8,729 nt of DNA from Avisuccinivibrio_A sp964399665 (GTDB taxonomy: Bacteria; Pseudomonadota; Gammaproteobacteria; Enterobacterales; Succinivibrionaceae). Location: positions 1 through 8,729 of the forward strand of contig CAYNSI010000083.1 in NCBI GenBank assembly GCA_964399665.1, read 5' to 3'. A program made the position numbers and the translations under genes. The notes beneath the pieces are model-generated. The model was given only the letters and a program-made list of their open reading frames with translations. It did no database searches and was not told where the DNA came from. Shown here in pieces: positions 1 through 5,828 of this stretch; positions within the stretch are counted from its first letter, which is position 1; each line of letters opens with the position of its first letter.

Positions 1-508
1 GTTTACATCAGCAAATCATAACCTGCCTTTGGCGTTGTGAAAAGGACTAAATTAACAAGGTGCTTTTTGTTTTTTGAGAAAGGTTCATCTGATAGTTTTC
101 ACAGATCAGCATCCAGCATTATGCTCAGAACTTCAAATAAAAGGCTTTAAAAGGCATATGAGAAGCGATTTATAGTGCCTTGATTTGGCTTAAGTCTTGC
201 TAACTATTTGTTATACAATTAAAACTATCATAAACGGAACTTTCCTGACCTCTCTTTTTTCGATATATGCCCGGGCGTGGCAAATGATGACGTTGAGGGA
301 CGCCCGTCAGTGTATCAGCAGCTCCACACATACCATATTGTGTGAACCTTAAAAGGAGCAAAATTGTCTAAAAGCATAATCTATTTATGTGTCTTCCCTG
401 GGACACTTTAAGGCAGCTCTGGGAAGCCTGATTCATCTTCTGAGTTGCAGACATCAAGGCTGATTATCAAAGTTGTCAGCTCCTTAAATCCTCAAGCTGA
501 AACCGGAA
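1..508. other. Gene-free flank downstream of gyrB
   Basis: I find no convincing gene here on either strand. Visible structure is minor. There is a tandem AAAAGGC pair near 140-156. An inverted repeat has arms CGGGCGT (272-278) and ACGCCCG (300-306) around a 21 nt loop. A second has arms CTTCCC (393-398) and GGGAAG (421-426). A good Shine-Dalgarno-like AAGGAG (353-358) lies 5 nt before a TTG that opens a 15-codon frame ending in TAA at 409-411. That frame matches nothing I recognise and has no obvious downstream gene to control. The stretch is either true intergenic DNA near the origin or decayed sequence. Confidence 0.5.
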
Positions 509-568
509 TTGATGACAACACCTTTTGATCAAGCCATTTGGACAGTCATATCAAGTTCTGATTTTAAA

Positions 569-590
569 TTTTGCTCTACGTGGAGCAAAA
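569..590. promoter_or_regulatory. parS: parS-like palindrome, site 1 (candidate ParB-binding site)
   Basis: This is a 22 bp inverted repeat centred on ACGT, with arms TTTTGCTC and GAGCAAAA and a single non-complementary pair (T577 against G582). The 16 bp core TGCTCTACGTGGAGCA (572-587) matches the pseudomonad-type parS consensus TGTTCCACGTGGAACA at 13 of 16 positions. It lies about 220 bp beyond the 3' end of gyrB, inside the origin-proximal zone where parS sites usually cluster. No run of T follows the stem on either strand, so it does not look like a standard intrinsic terminator. The family assignment rests on motif similarity and on a second similar site at 736-751. Confidence 0.45.
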
Positions 591-731
591 AGGGCATTTA
601 TTCTGCAGGATCGGAAACCATTGTGCACTCCTGCCTTACTTTGATGATGTGCAACACGCAAGGCATACAATTGTCAGAGGGGTTGAGAAACTTTCATTAC
701 GCTAGACCCCGCTGTGCCTGGTTTTGTAAGC

Positions 732-755
732 TGTATGTTCCATGTGGAACATACA
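732..755. promoter_or_regulatory. parS: parS-like palindrome, site 2 (candidate ParB-binding site)
   Basis: Two perfect 11 bp arms, TGTATGTTCCA and TGGAACATACA, flank a 2 bp centre. The 16 bp core TGTTCCATGTGGAACA (736-751) differs at one position only from the pseudomonad-type parS consensus TGTTCCACGTGGAACA (C to T at position 8). It lies 164 bp centre to centre from site 1, and the two cores share TGyTCyAyGTGGArCA. It begins about 55 bp past the gyrB stop, so a stabilising 3' stem-loop for gyrB mRNA is the main alternative. No U-run follows on the gyrB strand. Confidence 0.55.
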
Positions 756-809
756 ACATGATGAAAGAATTTGGAATCAATGAAAGTTGAGAACCGTTTC
801 GTGACTTAA

Positions 810-3239
810 CTAGATATCCAAAACGGCCTTTTCAGCGTTCTCAGAAATAAAGACCCTTCTGTTTTCTGGATTATCTCCCATGAGGACGGAAAAGAGTCTG
901 TCAGCCTCCATGGCATCTGAAATTGAAACCTTTAGGAGGGTACGCGAATCAGGATTCATGGTGGTGTCAGAAAGCTGCTCGGCACTCATTTCTCCCAATC
1001 CTTTATAGCGTTGAATCTTAACGCCGGAAAAGCCTTCTTTCATAAGGACTTCATAGGCTTCATTGAAGTTTTTGACAGGGATTTTCTTGGTACCGGTAGT
1101 TACGTAAGCGCCGTCCTCGATTAAATCACCAACTTTAATGTTTAGATCTTTTATCAGCTTATAGTCAGGTGAATTGAAGAAATTCCTGGTCAAAGGATAT
1201 CTGTAATCTATTCCATGAATATGGTGAATAATTACAGGATAGTAGTGCTGATTGACAGCATCAAAAGAAACCTCACCGCGGAAGAATACGCCCTCTGCAG
1301 GGATGGACGGCAGGGTTAAAACAAAACCGTCAACCCAGTCTTTGGTTTCAGTTTCGCTGTTGTAGTACTCATCTTTATACAATCTATAATAAATAAGATT
1401 TGTAATGATATCTTCATGGAATTTTTTGGACAGGCGGTTTAACTGTGTCTTAAAGCGGTTATAGTCGTTAAATAATCCCTCAAGGGGCACTCCGTGTATG
1501 GGGGCGCCGACAGCCGAAGGAACAACCGAGGCGTTATCTAAAGCTAAACTTGTACGATACTGAAGCGCTTCCTTGTCGCTTTGAACATAAACAACCTGTT
1601 TGCCTTTCTCATAACGATATAGCGGCGGCTGTGCAATATAAACATAACCCCTTTCTATAATTTCAGGCATCTGCCTGTAAAAAAAGGTTAACAGCAGAAT
1701 CCTGATATGGGCCCCATCGACATCAGCATCTGTCATGATAATGACATTGTGATAGCGAAATTTTTCAGGATCGTAGTCATCCTGACCGATGCCACATCCT
1801 AAAGCGGTTATGAGAGTCCCCACCTGCTGCGATTGAATCATGCGATCAAAGCGGGCCTTCTCAACGTTCAAGATCTTACCTCTTAAAGGCAGGATCGCCT
1901 GAAATTGAGAGTTTCTGCCCCCCTTGGCAGAGCCGCCGGCAGAGTCACCCTCAACCAAAAACAGCTCACTGAGGGCAGGATTTTTTTCACGGCAGGTCGC
2001 CAGCTTATCTGGAATAGAGCTGATCCCCGGCTTGCGAAAACGCTCACGAACCCTTCTGGTAGCCTCACGGATAAGGGCATTATTGATAATTTTTTCACAT
2101 ATGGCCCCTGCCTCCTTGGGATTTTCCTCAAGATAGCTCTTCAAAGCATCAGCAACTGTCTGGTATACAGCATTTGCAACATCCGATGAAACGAGCTTAT
2201 CTTTGGTTTGAGAGGAGAATTTAGGATCCGGCATTTTTACGGAAATAATGGCGGTCAGGCCTTTGCGAGCATCATCTCCTGAAACGGTAATCTTATGCTT
2301 TTTCAGATCTCCGCGTGATTCCAAAACAGCATTGAAAGTGTTGGTTAATGCCCGTTTAAATCCCATTAGATGAGTGCCGCCGTCTTTTTGAGGTACATTA
2401 TTGGTAAAACAGTACACCGCCTCATTATCGGAATCTGTCCACTGCATGGCAGCCTCAACCTGAATATGCCCCTCATTAACTTTATATGTGTGGAAAATCT
2501 TTTCGTTAAGAATTTTGTCATTAGAATTTTTGCGGGCTTGGTTAAGCGCATTTACAAATTCCGATATGCCGCCTTCGTGGCGAAAAACTTCAAATTTGCC
2601 TTCTTCGCGCTCATCCTCAAGCCTGATACTTATCCCGGAGTTAAGGTAGGACAGTTCTCTTAACCGCCGCGCCAGAATATCGTATTCAAAACAGGTATTT
2701 GAAAAAATTTCAGGAGAAGGATAAAACTGAACCTCGGTGCCGGTTTCCTCAGAATCTGCTATTGCAGCAAGAGGCGCCTCAGGATTACCGCCATTAGTGT
2801 AAATCTGCCGCCATATCTTACCCTGACGCCGAATAGTGAGGATCAGTTTATCAGAAAGAGCATTTACAACAGAAATACCGACACCATGGAGGCCGCCTGA
2901 TACCTGATACGAGTTGGAATCAAATTTACCGCCGGCATGCAGCACTGTCATCACTACTTCTGCAGCTGATTTGCCTTCTTCAGGGTGAATGTCTACGGGA
3001 ATGCCACGGCCGTTATCAGTTACTTTTACGGAGCCGTCCGCACAAATTGTAACTTCGATATGAGTGCAGTATCCAGCCAGTGCCTCATCTATGGAGTTGT
3101 CAACAGCTTCAAAAACCATATGGTGGAGACCGGAGCCGTCGTCAGTATCTCCGATATACATGCCAGGCCTTTTTCTAACAGCCTCCAAACCATGCAAAAC
3201 CTTAATACTTCCAGTATCGTAACTATTTTCAACCGCCAT
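810..3239 (-). CDS. gyrB: DNA gyrase subunit B
   Basis: This is the ATPase subunit of DNA gyrase. With GyrA (absent here) it introduces negative supercoils and relieves torsion ahead of the replication fork. The 809-residue length is close to the 804 of E. coli. The N-terminal GHKL ATPase shows E44 and N48 in EAVDNSID, D75 in DNGRG, the lid GGLHGVGIS at 115-123, and the transducer QTK at 344-346. The TOPRIM domain has EGDSAGG at 430-436 and DADVD at 504-508. A Gram-negative-type insertion occupies roughly 545-735, followed by QRYKGLGE at 743-750. R144 matches the E. coli coumarin-site arginine R136. PLRGK at 451-455 has Arg where E. coli has K447, a common natural variant. The ATG is preceded on the minus strand by AGAGGT with a 5 nt spacer. 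The gene appears to have its own promoter rather than simple read-through from recF. All catalytic residues are present. Confidence 0.98.
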   Translation of the reverse strand: MAVENSYDTGSIKVLHGLEAVRKRPGMYIGDTDDGSGLHHMVFEAVDNSIDEALAGYCTHIEVTICADGSVKVTDNGRGIPVDIHPEEGKSAAEVVMTVLHAGGKFDSNSYQVSGGLHGVGISVVNALSDKLILTIRRQGKIWRQIYTNGGNPEAPLAAIADSEETGTEVQFYPSPEIFSNTCFEYDILARRLRELSYLNSGISIRLEDEREEGKFEVFRHEGGISEFVNALNQARKNSNDKILNEKIFHTYKVNEGHIQVEAAMQWTDSDNEAVYCFTNNVPQKDGGTHLMGFKRALTNTFNAVLESRGDLKKHKITVSGDDARKGLTAIISVKMPDPKFSSQTKDKLVSSDVANAVYQTVADALKSYLEENPKEAGAICEKIINNALIREATRRVRERFRKPGISSIPDKLATCREKNPALSELFLVEGDSAGGSAKGGRNSQFQAILPLRGKILNVEKARFDRMIQSQQVGTLITALGCGIGQDDYDPEKFRYHNVIIMTDADVDGAHIRILLLTFFYRQMPEIIERGYVYIAQPPLYRYEKGKQVVYVQSDKEALQYRTSLALDNASVVPSAVGAPIHGVPLEGLFNDYNRFKTQLNRLSKKFHEDIITNLIYYRLYKDEYYNSETETKDWVDGFVLTLPSIPAEGVFFRGEVSFDAVNQHYYPVIIHHIHGIDYRYPLTRNFFNSPDYKLIKDLNIKVGDLIEDGAYVTTGTKKIPVKNFNEAYEVLMKEGFSGVKIQRYKGLGEMSAEQLSDTTMNPDSRTLLKVSISDAMEADRLFSVLMGDNPENRRVFISENAEKAVLDI

Positions 3240-3244
3240 GTAAA

Positions 3245-3250
3245 ACCTCT
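3245..3250 (-). promoter_or_regulatory. gyrB ribosome binding site
   Basis: On the minus strand AGAGGT lies 5 nt before the ATG at 3239. This supports the chosen gyrB start, which also matches the usual N-terminus of the family. Confidence 0.7.
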
Positions 3251-3323
3251 AAAAATGAGCCGACCATGATGTGATGTGTATTCAGGGCGGCAGAAAAGCA
3301 TAACAGTTTAAAATTTTAAATTA

Positions 3324-3350
3324 CTGCCAGGGCAGATCTTAAAGACCTGC
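3324..3350 (-). promoter_or_regulatory. gyrB leader with two overlapping hairpins
   Basis: In the predicted gyrB leader, GCAGGTCT (3350-3343) can pair with AGATCTGC (3339-3332) around a 3 nt loop, with one G-U pair. The same 3332-3335 bases also form part of a second stem, CTGCC (3324-3328 on the plus strand) with GGCAG (3331-3335). The two stems cannot form together. A 14 bp AT palindrome, TTTAAAATTTTAAA, follows at 3307-3320. Whether this controls expression is inference; no riboswitch class is recognised. Confidence 0.3.
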
Positions 3351-3420
3351 ACTTTTAATTAATAAGCATCAAAGCTCAATGCCGGTCTGACAGTTAATTC
3401 TGCTCTGCTAAAACTCTAAT

Positions 3421-3449
3421 ATTATACGCGAAAAAGACAAATTTTTCAA
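3421..3449 (-). promoter_or_regulatory. gyrB sigma70-type promoter
   Basis: On the minus strand the -35 element is TTGAAA (3449-3444, 5 of 6 consensus). The spacer is exactly 17 bp and the -10 is a perfect TATAAT (3426-3421). Transcription would begin near 3414-3415, giving a leader of about 175 nt before gyrB. This is the best promoter in the window and shows that gyrB can be transcribed independently of the dnaA-dnaN-recF operon. Confidence 0.8.
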
Positions 3450-3465
3450 GCTAAAATCGTCTTTA
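3431..3465 (-). terminator. Weak candidate terminator behind recF, overlapping the gyrB promoter
   Basis: Read on the minus strand, AAAGAC near 3465 can pair with GTCTTT near 3433, with an inner AT stem. The distal arm runs straight into a run of five T. The layout resembles an intrinsic terminator for recF transcripts, but the stem is AT-rich and interrupted. The same bases supply the -35 and spacer of the gyrB promoter, so the symmetry may be coincidental. Confidence 0.25.
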
Positions 3466-3480
3466 AACCCGCTTTAGAAT

Positions 3481-3501
3481 GCGGTTTTAACAAAAAACCG
3501 C
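3481..3501. repeat. Inverted repeat GCGGTTTT / AAAACCGC
   Basis: A perfect 8 bp stem (3481-3488 with 3494-3501) surrounds a 5 nt loop, about 80 bp past the recF stop. The arm at 3481-3488 can instead pair with AAACCCGC just to its left (about 3466-3473), so two alternative stems share it. No T-run follows directly on either strand. It may be a 3' stem-loop of the recF message or part of a rho-dependent termination region. Confidence 0.4.
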
Positions 3502-3583
3502 CCCCTTGACATGGAACTTTTTATCCAAACTGCGAATCCCAAAAATCCCGAAGCTGTAAGCCTTAAAAAGCCTTTTTCCAGCC

Positions 3584-4663
3584 CTAAATCTGCTGAATTT
3601 TGCCGTCATCAATTTTAAAAATACTTGTCGGCTTGGTAATCTCCGTGGGGATCTCAGGATCAATCCTGGTTATAAATACCTGACTGTCATACTGCATGAG
3701 CTTTTGGATCAGCACATGCTGCGAATTGATATCTAGTTCCGAATTAAGATCGTCTACTAACACAATGCAGCTTCTGCCGGTATTTTTCAGCAGTGAAGAT
3801 ACCTGGGAAATGCGCATGGCACAAACTAAAAGTTTAAGCTGGCCCCTGGAAAGAATGGAAGATGCCAAAAGACCGTCTGCCTTGATCTTTAAATCCGCCC
3901 TGTGACACCCAGAATTGGTAAACCCCATGGTTCTATCACGTTCCAAAAAATCATGCAAAGCCGCAAAAGGAGAAATTTCCTTTGGAAATCCGGTAGTTAG
4001 CTGAAAGTCAAATTTAATGCCGGGCAGAAAGGCCCTAAGATCCTGTTCCAACTGCAGCCTGAGATCTTCTAAATAGTCTTTTCTGAGATTATTAATCTTA
4101 ATCGACAGTTCCGACAGGATCTTGTCCCAGGGAAGAAACTGCTCATCGGGTGCCCCGGTCTTAAGCAGCCTGTTGCGATTCATCAGTGCCCTGCGATAAT
4201 CAAAAAAAAGCTTTTTAAAATCACTGTATTGGTAGAACACACCCCAGTCAAGAAAGGATCTGCGATGCTCAGGACCTCCCGTCACCAGGTCAATGCCCTG
4301 GGGGTGAATAATTTGTATACAAACATGAGCAATAATTTCTAAAAGAGAGCCGACCTTATCGGCATTAATCTTAATTTCACGGTTTGAGTGTCTTGTTCTC
4401 TTAACCCCGAGACTTAACTCTGGAAGATTGTCACCCTCATCCACAGTAGCGAAAATATCAAAAGATTCCGCCCCTTTTTGAATAAGATAATGGTAGTTTA
4501 AACCGCGAAAAGACCTTCCCAGAGCAAGATAGGAAACGGCCTCAAGCAGCGATGTCTTTCCGGAGCCATTGGGACCATGAATGACATTAAAGCCCGGATT
4601 GGGCCTGATGTCGGCACGGGTAATATTTCTAAAGCTGCTGACGGCAAGACGTGTTAACTTCAT
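3584..4663 (-). CDS. recF: DNA replication and repair protein RecF
   Basis: RecF is an SMC-like ATPase that, with RecO and RecR, loads RecA at single-strand gaps and helps replication resume after damage. The 359 residues compare with 357 in E. coli. Visible motifs are the Walker A GPNGSGKT at 30-37, the ABC-type signature LSRGQLK at 271-277, the Walker B VLVDD at 301-305, and the D-loop SELD at 308-311. The usual GPHRADL segment reads GCHRADL at 252-258. The start, MKLTRLAVSSFRNI, fits the family N-terminus. The ATG lies 14 bp after the dnaN stop and has no clear Shine-Dalgarno, so translation probably depends on coupling to dnaN. Intact and confidently assigned. Confidence 0.97.
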   Translation of the reverse strand: MKLTRLAVSSFRNITRADIRPNPGFNVIHGPNGSGKTSLLEAVSYLALGRSFRGLNYHYLIQKGAESFDIFATVDEGDNLPELSLGVKRTRHSNREIKINADKVGSLLEIIAHVCIQIIHPQGIDLVTGGPEHRRSFLDWGVFYQYSDFKKLFFDYRRALMNRNRLLKTGAPDEQFLPWDKILSELSIKINNLRKDYLEDLRLQLEQDLRAFLPGIKFDFQLTTGFPKEISPFAALHDFLERDRTMGFTNSGCHRADLKIKADGLLASSILSRGQLKLLVCAMRISQVSSLLKNTGRSCIVLVDDLNSELDINSQHVLIQKLMQYDSQVFITRIDPEIPTEITKPTSIFKIDDGKIQQI

Positions 4664-4677
4664 CTTAATTTTTGAAG

Positions 4678-5817
4678 TTACACTACTATCCTTGCAATAA
4701 AGTAACTGGTCTTTACCCCCGAATCATCCTGCTTTTCCGGCGTGATCAATGCGCCTGCAATCTGAGAGGCATTTACAAAGTTAAACACTGCATTCTCTGA
4801 AAAACTTAGACCATTTAGCGTATCTATCACATATGAAGCATTCAGGGTAATCTCAACAGGGTCACCGTCATAAGAAGGCAGGGGCATAACATCGCTTGCC
4901 GTCTCATGCTCGGGATTCTCACAGCTAAGCAGGATCTTCCCCGGCTCAAATTTTAAGGTAACCGGCCTAATTTTCTTGGCACTTAACACCGCAACCCGGG
5001 ATAGCGTCTTTTTTAACTCCTCACGATTTACAACAATCTCCAGGGAATAAGATTTCGGGATTACCACCCTGACATTAGGATAAGGATTAATGTTCAGCTT
5101 TGAAGTAAGATGATAGTTATTGATAGTAGTATTAATCAAATTCTTTGAAAATGACAACTTTACTATGTCTTCATTGCCGGCATTCTGCACTATCTTGTAA
5201 AGCTCTGAGGCACAATGTTTTAGTAAGGTCAGCCCAAAAGAATCACTAATGCTTTGATTTAATGGCGTTTCATTAATGCTGATTCTATGACCGTCGGAGG
5301 TAATAACGGCGAGCATACTGCCCTCCGCCTCCAGGCGCATTCCCTTAAGATAGTCTCTAAAATCGTCGCTGGGAATACAAAAAATAGATCTTTCTATCGC
5401 GGCCCTCAGCTGTCCTGCCGTAAGCTCTATAGTATGGTCAACCTCTTCCTGCTCTATCAAGGGAAAATCATCCGCAGTGATAGTTCTAATGTTAAATAAG
5501 GTTGCGGCACTGCTTATGGTTAATATTTCCTCAATCTCATCATAACTAAAGGAGACAATGGCATTACTATCAAGCCTGGAACAGGCTTCACGAAATTTCT
5601 GCGCATCTACCGCCAGTCTGCCTTCTTTTTCAACGGCAACCTCTACGGTAAATGAAAGTTCAATCTTGTAGTCAGTGGTCCGCAAAAAAAGATGATTGTC
5701 TGCAACTACCATCAGTATCTTGTGGGCAATATCATCTTCATTGGCATTACCTCCAGCTATCGCTGCCAACTGCTGCAAAGGCCTCATAAACGACGCCACA
5801 GGTGCTTGAAATTTCAT
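4678..5817 (-). CDS. dnaN: DNA polymerase III sliding clamp (beta subunit)
   Basis: The beta clamp forms a ring dimer around DNA and tethers DNA polymerase III and many partner proteins. The 379 residues slightly exceed the 366 of E. coli. The N-terminus MKFQAPVASFMRPLQQL aligns with the E. coli start. Family landmarks include ADDFP at 115-119, DDFRDYLKGM around 151-160, SDGHR at 174-178 (TDGHR in E. coli), and a YPNVRVVIPK segment matching E. coli FPDYRRVLPK. The C-terminus is odd: it ends YFIARIVV instead of the canonical YVVMPMRL. A Shine-Dalgarno TGAGGT (5827-5822) sits 4 nt before the ATG within the 11 bp gap from dnaA. The gene probably shares the dnaA transcript, with recF next. Confidence 0.97.
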   Translation of the reverse strand: MKFQAPVASFMRPLQQLAAIAGGNANEDDIAHKILMVVADNHLFLRTTDYKIELSFTVEVAVEKEGRLAVDAQKFREACSRLDSNAIVSFSYDEIEEILTISSAATLFNIRTITADDFPLIEQEEVDHTIELTAGQLRAAIERSIFCIPSDDFRDYLKGMRLEAEGSMLAVITSDGHRISINETPLNQSISDSFGLTLLKHCASELYKIVQNAGNEDIVKLSFSKNLINTTINNYHLTSKLNINPYPNVRVVIPKSYSLEIVVNREELKKTLSRVAVLSAKKIRPVTLKFEPGKILLSCENPEHETASDVMPLPSYDGDPVEITLNASYVIDTLNGLSFSENAVFNFVNASQIAGALITPEKQDDSGVKTSYFIARIVV

Positions 5818-5821
5818 AAAT

Positions 5822-5827
5822 ACCTCA
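5822..5827 (-). promoter_or_regulatory. dnaN ribosome binding site
   Basis: On the minus strand TGAGGT lies in the 11 bp gap between the dnaA stop and the dnaN ATG, with a 4 nt spacer. It fixes the dnaN start at 5817. Confidence 0.65.
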
Positions 5828-5828
5828 G

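Noticed and set aside
569..590. Palindrome read as an intrinsic terminator
   Set aside because: No T-run follows the stem on either strand, and the core symmetry around ACGT fits a DNA-binding site better.
509..790. Plus-strand open frame of 93 codons left of gyrB
   Set aside because: There is no Shine-Dalgarno, the composition is Cys- and Trp-rich and unlike a conserved protein, and both parS-like palindromes lie within it. It is better explained as chance.
1883..2663. Several open frames of 60-97 codons overlapping gyrB on both strands
   Set aside because: They lie wholly inside the well-conserved gyrB frame and show no recognisable protein features.
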